Assembly: GCA_019119235.1 (NCBI GenBank)
Contig: DWXL01000015.1
Location: forward strand, 1 to 40,215
Reading direction: 5' to 3'
Source: Candidatus Blautia excrementigallinarum
GTDB taxonomy: Bacteria; Bacillota; Clostridia; Lachnospirales; Lachnospiraceae
DNA length: 40,215 bases
In this document: positions 9,573 through 18,774 of the stretch, piece after piece
Layout: each line of letters starts with the position of its first letter
Position numbering within the stretch: position 1 is the stretch's first letter
Position numbers and translations under genes: made by a program
Notes under the pieces: generated by a model
The model's database searches: none
What the model saw: only the letters and a program-made list of their open reading frames with translations
Told to the model about the DNA's origin: nothing

Positions 9573-9723
9573 GGCTTCAAAAGTCGGAGATCCATCTGTG
9601 CTTTGCAGAGAAATGGATTGACGACCTTGGAAGCCGTACAAAAATGAGGAAGAAACGGGGGAGGGGCCCCGTGAATTCCGAATTTTTGTAGAATTGCGAG
9701 AGCACGGAGTGCGGAGCAATTCT
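9573..9723. repeat. Three consecutive hairpins between the T-box terminator and pheS; possible repeat or MITE-like insertion
   Basis: GGCTTC/GAAGCC (9573-9578/9630-9635) with inner ATCCAT/ATGGAT; TACAAAAAT/ATTTTTGTA (9637-9645/9682-9690) with inner ACGGGG/CCCCGT; AGAATTGC/GCAATTCT (9690-9697/9716-9723). Confidence 0.65.
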
Positions 9724-9781
9724 CAGGTGTCAAAGTTGACGATTAAAATTCTAAGCGTATATCAAAAAGGAGAAATGAACC

Positions 9782-10807
9782 ATGAGTATGAAGGAAAAGC
9801 TTCAGGAACTGGCGGAGACCGCCAGAAAACGGATTCAGGAAGCAGACGGCCCGGATAAACTCAACGAAGTCAAAGTAGCTTATCTGGGAAAGAAGGGCGA
9901 GCTTACCGCGATCCTGAAAGGAATGAAGGACGTGGCTCCCGAGGAGCGTCCCAAGGTGGGACAGCTTGTCAATGAGACAAGAGCGAAGATCGAAGAGCTT
10001 CTGGAAGAGACCAGAAAGAAACTGGAAGAGGCTGTCCGTGAGGAAAAAATGAAAGCGGAAGTCATCGATGTGACCCTTCCCGCGAAAAAAGCCAGGATCG
10101 GACACCGCCATCCCAACACCATCGCTCTGGAAGAGGTGGAGCGTATCTTTATCGGTATGGGATACGAAGTTGTGGAAGGCCCGGAAGTGGAATACGCGGA
10201 CTACAACTTCACGAAGCTGAATATTCCGGAAGATCATCCTGCGAGAGACGAACAGGATACTTTTTTCATCGATGATTCCATCCTGCTCCGCTCCCAGACT
10301 TCCCCGGTACAGGCCCGTGTTATGGAGAAGGGCAAACTGCCCATCCGTATGATCGCTCCGGGAAGAGTTTTCCGTTCCGACGAGGTGGACGCCACACATT
10401 CCCCGTCTTTCCATCAGATCGAGGGAATGGTCATTGACAAACATATCACTTTCGCGGATCTTAAGGGAACCCTGGAAGAGTTCGCAAAAGAGCTTTTCGG
10501 ACCGGAGACCAAGACGAAATTCCGTCCCCATCATTTCCCGTTCACAGAGCCCAGCGCGGAGGTGGACGTATCCTGCTTCAAATGCGGAGGTAAAGGATGC
10601 CGTTTCTGCAAAGGCTCCGGTTGGATCGAGATCCTGGGATGCGGTTCCATTCATCCCAACGTGCTGAGGATGTGCGGCATCGACCCGGACGAGTATACAG
10701 GCTTTGCTTTCGGCGTGGGTCTTGAGAGAATTGCGCTCCTGAAATACGAGATCGACGATATGAGACTTCTGTATGAAAACGACATTCGTTTCCTGAAACA
10801 GTTCTAA
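9782..10807 (+). CDS. pheS: Phenylalanine--tRNA ligase alpha subunit
   Basis: 341 aa; GHRHPNTIALEEVERIFIGMGYEVVEGPEVE, FHQIEGMVID, GFAFGVGLERIALLKYEIDDMRLLYENDIRFL; RBS AAAGGAG. Confidence 0.98.
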   Translation: MSMKEKLQELAETARKRIQEADGPDKLNEVKVAYLGKKGELTAILKGMKDVAPEERPKVGQLVNETRAKIEELLEETRKKLEEAVREEKMKAEVIDVTLPAKKARIGHRHPNTIALEEVERIFIGMGYEVVEGPEVEYADYNFTKLNIPEDHPARDEQDTFFIDDSILLRSQTSPVQARVMEKGKLPIRMIAPGRVFRSDEVDATHSPSFHQIEGMVIDKHITFADLKGTLEEFAKELFGPETKTKFRPHHFPFTEPSAEVDVSCFKCGGKGCRFCKGSGWIEILGCGSIHPNVLRMCGIDPDEYTGFAFGVGLERIALLKYEIDDMRLLYENDIRFLKQF

Positions 10808-10827
10808 TAGAAAGGTGGATATTTAAC

Positions 10828-13245
10828 ATGAATACATCAATGTCCTGGATCAAAATGTATGTGCCGGATCTGGATGTGACAGCTCAGGAATACACAGACG
10901 CCATGACGCTTTCCGGAACGAAGGTGGAAGGGTATGAAAAGCTGGACGCAGATCTGGATAAAATTGTCATCGGACAGATCATGAAGATAGAGAGACATCC
11001 CGACGCGGACAAACTGATCGTCTGCCAGGTGGATATCGGAACAGAGACTGTACAGATCGTAACAGGAGCCCCCAATGTAAAAGAGGGAGACAAGGTTCCG
11101 GTTGTTCTGGACGGCGGCCGTGTAGCGGGAAGCCACGACGGCAAGAAAACTCCCGGAGGAGTTCTGATCAAGAAAGGACAGCTCCGCGGCGTGGAATCCT
11201 GCGGTATGATGTGCTCCATCGAAGAGCTTGGAAGCACCAGAGAAATGTATCCGGAAGCTCCGGAATACGGTATTTATATTTTCCCGGAGGACGCTGAAGT
11301 TGGACAGAGCGCTGTCAAAGCGCTCGGCCTGGACGACGTTGTCTTTGAGTATGAGATCACATCCAACCGTGTGGACTGCTACGGCGTGATCGGAATCGCC
11401 AGAGAGGCGGCAGCCACTTTCGGCAAAAAATTCTGTCCTCCTGTTGTGAAGACAACAGGAAACGGAGAGGACGCTTCCGACTATATCAAAGTTACGGTAA
11501 AAGATCCGGATCTCTGCCCCAGATATACGGCCAGAGTGGTAAAAAATGTCAAGATCGGACCGTCTCCCAAATGGATGCAGAGATGCCTTGCCGCAAACGG
11601 CATTCGTCCCATCAACAACCTTGTTGATATCACCAACTATGTGATGGAAGAGTACGGACAGCCCATGCACGCTTACGACCTGGATACTATTGAGGGACGG
11701 GAGATCATTGTGCGCCGGGCAGAAGCCGGAGAGAAATTTGTCACCCTGGACGGACAGGAGAGGACAATGGATGAAAACGTCCTGATGATCTGCGACGGCA
11801 AAAAAGCGGTAGGCATCGGCGGTATCATGGGCGGTGAAAACTCCATGATTACCGACCAGGTAAAGACCGTGCTTTTTGAGGCGGCCTGCTTCAACGGAAC
11901 CAATATCCGCCTTTCTTCCAAGAGGATCGGACTTAGGACAGACGCTTCCGGCAAATTTGAAAAAGGCCTGGATCCCAATAACGCCGAAGCGGCCATCAAC
12001 CGCGCGTGCCAGCTGATGGAAGAACTTGGCGCCGGCGAAGTGGTCGGCGGCATGGTTGACGTATGCAGCGAGACAAGAGAGCCTTCGAGAGTTCCCTTTG
12101 AGCCGGAGCGAATCAACGCCATCCTGGGAACTGATCTGACAGTGGATGAGATGCTGGGATACCTGGCGCGGGTAGAGCTTGCCTACGATGAGAAGACAAA
12201 CGAGATCGTAGCGCCCACTTTCCGCCAGGATATCCACTGCACCGCGGACGTTGCCGAGGAAGTGGCCAGGTTCTACGGATACGACAAAATCCCCACTACC
12301 CTTCCCAACGGTGAGGCTACCACAGGCAAACTTCCGTTCAAACTGAGAATCGAGCAGGTGGCAAGGGACATCGCGGAATACTGCGGATTTTCCGAGGGAA
12401 TGACCTACTCTTTCGAAAGCCCCAAGGTGTTTGACAAACTTCGGATCCCGGCGGACAGCGACCTGAGAAAGGTGATCACCATCAGCAATCCGCTGGGCGA
12501 GGATTACAGCATCATGCGTACCACAACTCTGAACGGAATGCTGACTTCTCTTGCGACCAACTATAACAGAAGAAACAAAAATGTCCGTCTCTACGAGATC
12601 GGCAAAGTATATCTTCCCAAGTCCCTGCCGCTTACAGAACTTCCCGACGAGAGAGTGCATTTCACGCTTGGAATGTACGGCGACGGAGACTTCTTCGACA
12701 TGAAGGGCGTCTGCGAGGAATTCTTTGAAAAAGCAGGCATGAAGAAAAAAGTTCACTACACGCCCGACAGCGGAAAACCCTGGCTTCATCCCGGCAGACA
12801 GGCCAACATTATCTATGAGGGAAGCGTAGTGGGTTATTTGGGAGAGGTACATCCCCTGGTTGCCGATGCTTACGGAATCGGCGAAAAGACATATATCGCG
12901 GTGATCGATATCCTGGATATCCTGAAATACGCCGGATTTGAGCACAAGTATACCGGAATCGCGAAATATCCGGCAGTGACCAGAGACCTCAGTATGGTCG
13001 TACCGAAATCCGTCCTTGCGGGCGATATCGAAAAGATGCTGGAACAGAGAGGCGGAAAAATTCTGGAATCCTATCAGCTTTTCGACGTATACGAGGGATC
13101 TCAGATCAAAGAGGGATATAAGTCCATGGCATACTCCATCGTATTCCGCGATCATGAGAGAACTCTTGGGGAAGCGGATATTACCGCGGTGATGAAGAAG
13201 ATCCTCAACGGGCTTACCTCTCTGGGAATCGAGCTGAGAAGCTGA
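10828..13245 (+). CDS. pheT: Phenylalanine--tRNA ligase beta subunit
   Basis: 805 aa; MNTSMSWIKMYVPDLD, tRNA-binding domain, ITNRVDCYG-type and HP(G)RQA motifs, C-terminal anticodon-binding-like domain. Confidence 0.98.
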   Translation: MNTSMSWIKMYVPDLDVTAQEYTDAMTLSGTKVEGYEKLDADLDKIVIGQIMKIERHPDADKLIVCQVDIGTETVQIVTGAPNVKEGDKVPVVLDGGRVAGSHDGKKTPGGVLIKKGQLRGVESCGMMCSIEELGSTREMYPEAPEYGIYIFPEDAEVGQSAVKALGLDDVVFEYEITSNRVDCYGVIGIAREAAATFGKKFCPPVVKTTGNGEDASDYIKVTVKDPDLCPRYTARVVKNVKIGPSPKWMQRCLAANGIRPINNLVDITNYVMEEYGQPMHAYDLDTIEGREIIVRRAEAGEKFVTLDGQERTMDENVLMICDGKKAVGIGGIMGGENSMITDQVKTVLFEAACFNGTNIRLSSKRIGLRTDASGKFEKGLDPNNAEAAINRACQLMEELGAGEVVGGMVDVCSETREPSRVPFEPERINAILGTDLTVDEMLGYLARVELAYDEKTNEIVAPTFRQDIHCTADVAEEVARFYGYDKIPTTLPNGEATTGKLPFKLRIEQVARDIAEYCGFSEGMTYSFESPKVFDKLRIPADSDLRKVITISNPLGEDYSIMRTTTLNGMLTSLATNYNRRNKNVRLYEIGKVYLPKSLPLTELPDERVHFTLGMYGDGDFFDMKGVCEEFFEKAGMKKKVHYTPDSGKPWLHPGRQANIIYEGSVVGYLGEVHPLVADAYGIGEKTYIAVIDILDILKYAGFEHKYTGIAKYPAVTRDLSMVVPKSVLAGDIEKMLEQRGGKILESYQLFDVYEGSQIKEGYKSMAYSIVFRDHERTLGEADITAVMKKILNGLTSLGIELRS

Positions 13246-13859
13246 TGAAGATTTATATAGTAAGACATGGGATAACCGTCTGGAACGAACTGAAAAAAGT
13301 GCAGGGCTGCGCGGATATTCATCTTGCGCCGCAGGGCCGGAGCCTGGCGGAAAAAACAGGCGAGGCACTGAGGGACGTGTCTTTTGATATCTGCTTTACC
13401 AGTCCTCTTCACCGGGCGTGCGAGACGGCCGCCCTTATACTTGGGGAAAGAGCAGGACGGATACCGGTGATTCCTGACGAACGGATCCGGGAGATCAATT
13501 TTGGCGTTCTTGAGGGGAAGGTTTTTAAGGATCGGGAGGGAAATATCCTGAATGAAGATCTGAAGACTTTTTTTAAGGATCCCTGGAATTATAAAAGACC
13601 GGAAGGCGGAGAAAATATTGAAGATATCGTCCGCCGCACCGGAGAGTTCTGGAAGGAAAAGACCAGTGATCCGAACCTTCAGGATAAAACGGTTCTCATC
13701 ACATCCCACGGCTGCGCGGTACGCGCCCTGCTTCAGAATGTGTACAAAGATAAGGAGGATTTCTGGCACGGAGGCCCGCCGCCAAACTGCGGAGTCAACG
13801 TAGTGGAAGTGGCAGACGGAAAGACAGTCCTTCTGGAAAAAGACAGGGTTTATGCCTGA
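13245..13859 (+). CDS. Histidine phosphatase (phosphoglycerate mutase) family protein
   Basis: 204 aa; IYIVRHGITVWNELKKVQG, FTSPLHRACETAALI, VLITSHGCAVRALL; overlaps the pheT stop by one base. Confidence 0.92.
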   Translation: MKIYIVRHGITVWNELKKVQGCADIHLAPQGRSLAEKTGEALRDVSFDICFTSPLHRACETAALILGERAGRIPVIPDERIREINFGVLEGKVFKDREGNILNEDLKTFFKDPWNYKRPEGGENIEDIVRRTGEFWKEKTSDPNLQDKTVLITSHGCAVRALLQNVYKDKEDFWHGGPPPNCGVNVVEVADGKTVLLEKDRVYA

Positions 13860-13903
13860 ACGCATCTTTGGCCTGAGAAATATAAAATAATAATCGACAA
13901 AGC

Positions 13904-13951
13904 TAGCGTCAGTATACAAGGACCGTATTGGCCCCTTGTATACTGACGCTA
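13904..13951. repeat. 18-bp perfect inverted repeat with a 12-nt loop, no U-tract
   Basis: TAGCGTCAGTATACAAGG (13904-13921) / CCTTGTATACTGACGCTA (13934-13951). Confidence 0.9.
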
Positions 13952-14124
13952 ACCCGACATGAATGCAGGTCGGAGGAGTCCGGAAGACTTTCCGGATTTC
14001 TCCGGCCTTTCTCTTATGTAGGAAAAAGAGAGGGAAGGTAAAGTGGAAAAGACAGCTTGTCGCTCTGAAAATGTTATGATATTATGGTAAAAAAGCAAGA
14101 ATATTGCATCTAAGGAGGATGATT

Positions 14125-15756
14125 ATGGGAAAAAAGATAGCAAATACCCTGCTGTTTCTGGCAGTTCTTGCCGCGGCGGTGGGAATGACGTTATATGTGG
14201 GCCAGGGAGTCGTCAGCGTTCTTGTCTATAATTTCATTTTCCTGGCAGTTATGGTTGTGATTTATTTTATCTGCCTTTTCGGAGGGATGTACCGGATGAA
14301 TAATCTGGCCGAATCTCTGAGGAACGCAGGCCAGGAACTGGTGGGACTGTTTCAGAAGCCAGGCAAGGCGGAAACTGAGAAGGTCGTAAGCCTGAAAGGT
14401 ATTTTCCATCACGGATATCTGGACAGGAAGATGAACGACTTTACAGACGGTATCAACAAGAGCGAGGAAGGCCTGGGCGATATTGAAGAATATTTCAATG
14501 AAGAGGATCTGGATAATCATATACATAAGCGTCTTCTTGAGATGGCACCGGATATTTTTACCAGCCTTGGTATCCTTGGAACATTCGTGGGACTTGTGTG
14601 GGGCCTTAAGAACTTTGAACCCTCCAATTATGAGGCGATGACAACTTCTGTTTCCGCTCTTGTAGACGGTATCAAGGTTGCGTTCCTAACGTCCATTTAC
14701 GGAATTTCTTTTTCTATTATATACAGCTACGGTATGAAGAGTGAGTACTCCTCCATGACCGAGGGACTGCAGGATTTTCTTGGCAAGTTCCATGCTTATG
14801 TGATGCCTACGGCAGAGACAGAATCCATGAATATCATGGTTTCCACACAGAAAAACCAGACGGCGGTCATGACTCAGATGGCAGAGGATTTTTCTGTGAA
14901 ACTGGCGGATAACTTTGAGAAGGTGATCACGCCCACTTTCCAGAAGATGAACGACTCTCTTGACGTACTTGTTTCTTCTGTGACACGCTGTCAGGAGGAT
15001 GCGGTAAAAGAGATCGCAGACGCTTTCCTGAAGCAGATGAACGCTTCTTTTAAAACGCAGTTTGATGAATTCGGCAGGACGCTTGCGCAGCTGAAAGACG
15101 CGCAGACAGATAATGTGAACTATACTACGAATCTTTATCAGGCCATGAGCCGTCAGCTTACAGAGTCCTATATGCATCATGAGACGGAGATGAAGAAGAT
15201 CCTGGAGGAAACAGGAAAGACTCAGAAGGAATATCTGGATACGGCGAACCGTATTGTCCGTGACAATCAGACCATACAGAAGCAGCAGCAGGCGGATTAC
15301 CATCATCTTGCGGATTATCTCAAGGAGGCGGAGACTTCATCCGCCAAATTCTGGGTGGCCTGCAATCAGACCATGCAGAAATATGTGGAGGCTGCCGCTC
15401 AGGGAATGGACCGTGTGTCCGCCGCCGGCAGGGCAGGAAGCGATCTGCTTGAATCCAACAGACGTGCTGTCGAGGCTTTTGACGCCAGACTGCAGGAATT
15501 TACTGAATACCAGAAGAAATCAGCCCGTACCATGGATCAGGTTCGCAGGCTTCTTATGGATATTACCGCCGCCCGTGAAGGCGGAGAGATCCGTCTCAGC
15601 GCCGGAAGGAATACCCAGAAGGAAACCCTGGATAAGATCCGCGAGATCCTGGAGGCGCAGAGCGAACAGCAGAAGGAATTCCTGGAGGAAATGTCCAGAA
15701 ACATCAAAGATCTTACGAAAGCTTCCGGAAAGGGAAAATTCGGTTTGTTCAGATAA
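14125..15756 (+). CDS. MotA/TolQ/ExbB proton-channel family protein with long coiled-coil tail (ZorA-like)
   Basis: Transmembrane segments; IFTSLGILGTFVGLVWGLKNFEP and ALVDGIKVAFLTSIYGISFSIIYS are MotA/ExbB-type; about 330-residue polar/helical C-terminal tail; RBS AAGGAGG. Confidence 0.88.
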   Translation: MGKKIANTLLFLAVLAAAVGMTLYVGQGVVSVLVYNFIFLAVMVVIYFICLFGGMYRMNNLAESLRNAGQELVGLFQKPGKAETEKVVSLKGIFHHGYLDRKMNDFTDGINKSEEGLGDIEEYFNEEDLDNHIHKRLLEMAPDIFTSLGILGTFVGLVWGLKNFEPSNYEAMTTSVSALVDGIKVAFLTSIYGISFSIIYSYGMKSEYSSMTEGLQDFLGKFHAYVMPTAETESMNIMVSTQKNQTAVMTQMAEDFSVKLADNFEKVITPTFQKMNDSLDVLVSSVTRCQEDAVKEIADAFLKQMNASFKTQFDEFGRTLAQLKDAQTDNVNYTTNLYQAMSRQLTESYMHHETEMKKILEETGKTQKEYLDTANRIVRDNQTIQKQQQADYHHLADYLKEAETSSAKFWVACNQTMQKYVEAAAQGMDRVSAAGRAGSDLLESNRRAVEAFDARLQEFTEYQKKSARTMDQVRRLLMDITAAREGGEIRLSAGRNTQKETLDKIREILEAQSEQQKEFLEEMSRNIKDLTKASGKGKFGLFR

Positions 15757-15768
15757 AAGGAGAGACAG

Positions 15769-16758
15769 ATGCGCAGAAGAAAAAAATCAGATGACCAGGG
15801 CTTTAATGTCTGGAGGTCCTATTCGGATATGATGGCCGGCGTTCTGCTTCTGTTCGTGCTCATTATGTGTGTGACACTGTTTCAGGCTCAGAAGAGTTAT
15901 GACGAAAGTGTGAAAGAACGTGACGAGAAAATCGCCATGCAGGAGCAGTATACCCTTGAGATCCTTGCCCAGCAGAATGAACTGGACGAGAAGGAAGGCG
16001 AACTTCAGAGCCAGACCGAGCAGATCCAGTCCCAGGACGAGAAACTGAAAGATCAGGAGCAGCTGCTGGCAGCGCTGGCGGCCCAGCTTCAGGATCAGGA
16101 AAAAACGCTGAAAGAGCAGGCGGCCACGCTGAGCGCCCAGCAGACGGATCTTGATGAGAAAACAGCGCTCCTGGCAGATCAGCAGGCCCAGATCGATCAG
16201 ATCGTGGGAGTGAAGGCGGAAGTAATAGAGGCTCTGAGGAACGAGTTCGCGGCCAGTAATGTGAATGTGGATATTGATTCCCAGACCGGAGCCCTCACAC
16301 TGGACGCCAACGTTATGTTCGATTACGACCAGTATGAGCTCACGGATGAAGGAAAAGCTGTTCTCGAACAGATCCTGCCTATATACTGTCAGGTGCTCCT
16401 TCAGGGAGATTATACCCAGTATCTTGCCGAGATCATTATAGACGGATATACAGATACCGACGGAGATTACAGTTATAACCTGTATCTTTCCCAGATGAGA
16501 TCCCTTGCCGTGGCCCAGTATCTTCTGGATATCCAGGGGAACTTCCTCAGCGCGGAGCAGAGCCAGGAGCTTCAGGATTATCTCACCGTGAACGGACATT
16601 CCATGGCCAATCCTATCCTGGACGCCCAGGGCAACGTTGATAAGGACGCTTCCAGGCGAGTGGAAGTGAAGTTCCGCCTTAAAGACGACGAGATGATCCA
16701 GGAACTGAACCAGATCATGAGCGGCGATGAGGCTGCCGCCGCTGCAGGAGAAAATTAA
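15769..16758 (+). CDS. OmpA/MotB-family protein with single TM and coiled coil (ZorB-like)
   Basis: WRSYSDMMAGVLLLFVLIMC (TM with MotB-type Asp); Q/E/L-rich coiled coil; VMFDYDQYELTDEGKAVL...IIIDGYTDTDG...NLYLSQMRSLAVAQYL OmpA-like domain. Confidence 0.9.
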   Translation: MRRRKKSDDQGFNVWRSYSDMMAGVLLLFVLIMCVTLFQAQKSYDESVKERDEKIAMQEQYTLEILAQQNELDEKEGELQSQTEQIQSQDEKLKDQEQLLAALAAQLQDQEKTLKEQAATLSAQQTDLDEKTALLADQQAQIDQIVGVKAEVIEALRNEFAASNVNVDIDSQTGALTLDANVMFDYDQYELTDEGKAVLEQILPIYCQVLLQGDYTQYLAEIIIDGYTDTDGDYSYNLYLSQMRSLAVAQYLLDIQGNFLSAEQSQELQDYLTVNGHSMANPILDAQGNVDKDASRRVEVKFRLKDDEMIQELNQIMSGDEAAAAAGEN

Positions 16759-16767
16759 AAAAACACC

Positions 16768-16796
16768 TTGCAATCCCTGATCTTCTATAGTATAAT
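16768..16796 (+). promoter_or_regulatory. Sigma-A promoter upstream of rplS
   Basis: TTGCAA (16768-16773), 17 bp, TATAAT (16791-16796). Confidence 0.7.
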
Positions 16797-16874
16797 CATA
16801 CCTGTTGTAAAAAAGATGGTCCTCTGTTACAGATTTATGTATTAAGAACATCCAGAAGAATAGGAGAGAAAGAA

Positions 16875-17222
16875 ATGAACGACATTATCAGAAACATCGA
16901 AGCTTCTCAGTTAAAAGCAGAAGCACCGGAATTCCGTGTAGGAGATACCGTAAGAGTGCATGCACTCATCAAAGAGGGAAACCGTGAGAGAGTTCAGGTT
17001 TTCGAGGGAACTGTACTGAAGAGACAGGGAGGAAGCTCCAGAGAGACTTTCACTGTAAGAAAGAACTCCAACGGCATCGGCGTAGAGAAGACATGGCCGC
17101 TGCATTCTCCCCACGTAGTTAAAGTAGAAGTTATCCGCCGCGGTAAAGTACGCCGTGCGAAACTGAACTACTTAAGAGACCGCGTAGGTAAAGCTGCCAA
17201 GGTTAAAGAGCGCGTGAGATAA
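16875..17222 (+). CDS. rplS: 50S ribosomal protein L19
   Basis: 115 aa; [62 protein letters not shown]. Confidence 0.99.
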   Translation: MNDIIRNIEASQLKAEAPEFRVGDTVRVHALIKEGNRERVQVFEGTVLKRQGGSSRETFTVRKNSNGIGVEKTWPLHSPHVVKVEVIRRGKVRRAKLNYLRDRVGKAAKVKERVR

Positions 17223-17246
17223 TACAATTTCAGAGGTTTCTATGAG

Positions 17247-17280
17247 GAGGGACAATAACGACAGCTATTGTCCCTCTTTG
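17247..17280 (+). terminator. Intrinsic terminator after rplS
   Basis: GAGGGACAATA...TATTGTCCCTC followed by TTTG TT. Confidence 0.85.
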
Positions 17281-17313
17281 TTAATATCAGATGATTTCAG
17301 TTGAGGACCGGAC

Positions 17314-17916
17314 ATGGACATCAGAAATATAAAGAACTGGAAAGAAAATCCCAAATATCAGGAAATGAAGCTGCGTATGCAGGATGTAAAAGTAAAAAAG
17401 ACGTTCCGCTGGATATTTGAAATCGCGGTGACGCTTGCTTTTGCGGCACTGACGGCTGTGTTAATGTTTCAGACTGTCACCATGCAGGAAAGCGCCATGG
17501 AACCTACCATCGAGGTGGGAGACAGCTTTTTTATGAATCGGGTGATCTATAAATTTTCTTCGCCAAAACGTGGAGATATTATTGTGTTCCGGACAGATGC
17601 CAGTGACGACGCGGCACTTCATATCCGGCGTGTGGTCGGGCTTCCCGGGGAGACGATCCTGATCAGGAACGGAAAGATTTACATAGATGGGGAAGAATAT
17701 ATGGAAAGCGGGAATTATCCAGCTGTTACCAATCCCGGACTGGCAGAAAACGGCGTTACTCTGAATTCAGGAGAATATTTTGTCCTGGGCGATAACCGGA
17801 ACAACAGCGAAGACAGCCGGTATGCAGATATCGGCATGGTAAAGAAGCGGTATATTGCGGGAAAACTGTGGTTTCTCTGCTCGCCGTTTGAAAAAGCAGG
17901 ATTTATGAGAGGTTAG
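17314..17916 (+). CDS. lepB: Signal peptidase I
   Basis: 200 aa; TM then MQESAMEPTIEVGDSFF (atypical context around catalytic Ser), RGDIIVFR, HIRRVVGLPGETI, YFVLGDNRNNSEDSRY. Confidence 0.93.
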   Translation: MDIRNIKNWKENPKYQEMKLRMQDVKVKKTFRWIFEIAVTLAFAALTAVLMFQTVTMQESAMEPTIEVGDSFFMNRVIYKFSSPKRGDIIVFRTDASDDAALHIRRVVGLPGETILIRNGKIYIDGEEYMESGNYPAVTNPGLAENGVTLNSGEYFVLGDNRNNSEDSRYADIGMVKKRYIAGKLWFLCSPFEKAGFMRG

Positions 17917-17922
17917 ACAAAT

Positions 17923-18774
17923 ATGAATGTACAGTGGTATCCCGGTCATATGACCAAAGCAAAACGACAGATGCAGGAGGATCTGAAACTGATCGATCTG
18001 ATCATTGAGCTGGTGGATGCCCGGGTTCCCATTTCCAGCAGGAATCCGGATATTGACAGTCTGGGCCAGAATAAGGCAAGGCTGATCCTCCTGAATAAGG
18101 CGGATCTGGCTGACGAACGTCAGAATGAAGCCTGGAAGGAATATTTCCAGAACAGGGGGGTTCATGTGGTTAAGGTGGATTCCCGCAGCGGCGCGGGAAT
18201 GAAACAGGTGCATGCAATGATCCAGGAAGCGTGCAGAGATAAAATAGAGAGGGACAAAAAGCGGGGGATTAAAAGCCGCCCGGTCCGCGCCATGGTGGCG
18301 GGAATCCCCAATGTGGGAAAATCCACATTTATCAACAGTTTCGCAGGAAAAGCATGTACGAAAACAGGAAACAAGCCGGGAGTTACCAGAGGAAAACAGT
18401 GGATCCGGCTTAATAAAAATGTAGAACTTCTGGATACGCCGGGTATCCTCTGGCCGAAATTTGAGGATCAGAAGGTTGGAGAACGGCTGGCCTGTATCGG
18501 TTCTATCAAAGACGATCTCCTGAATATGGAAGAACTTGCGCTTATTCTGATCGCTTACTTAAAGGAGCGATATCCCGGAGCTCTGGAAAAACGATATGAA
18601 GTATCCGAAGGAGGAGAGGCTCTGGCAGTGATGGAAGAGATCGCGAAAGTCCGGGGCTGTGTAAAAAAAGGAGACGAACTGGATTACGCTAAAACTGCAG
18701 GGATCATCTTTGACGATTTCCGCAGCGGTAAAACAGGGCGTATCACTCTGGAATGGGCGGAGCAGGAAGTATGA
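17923..18774 (+). CDS. ylqF: Ribosome biogenesis GTPase YlqF/RbgA
   Basis: 283 aa; VQWYPGHMTKAKRQM, circularly permuted G motifs LNKADL, GIPNVGKSTFINS, LLDTPGILWPK. Confidence 0.97.
   Translation: MNVQWYPGHMTKAKRQMQEDLKLIDLIIELVDARVPISSRNPDIDSLGQNKARLILLNKADLADERQNEAWKEYFQNRGVHVVKVDSRSGAGMKQVHAMIQEACRDKIERDKKRGIKSRPVRAMVAGIPNVGKSTFINSFAGKACTKTGNKPGVTRGKQWIRLNKNVELLDTPGILWPKFEDQKVGERLACIGSIKDDLLNMEELALILIAYLKERYPGALEKRYEVSEGGEALAVMEEIAKVRGCVKKGDELDYAKTAGIIFDDFRSGKTGRITLEWAEQEV

Noticed and set aside
10837-13368. 843-aa antisense ORF opposite pheT
   Set aside because: Composition has no recognisable domain and it mirrors the strongly supported pheT frame; explained by codon bias leaving few antisense stops
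16797-16874. Possible L19 leader RNA upstream of rplS
   Set aside because: Spacer is short and I could not identify a convincing conserved structure by eye; would need an Rfam covariance search
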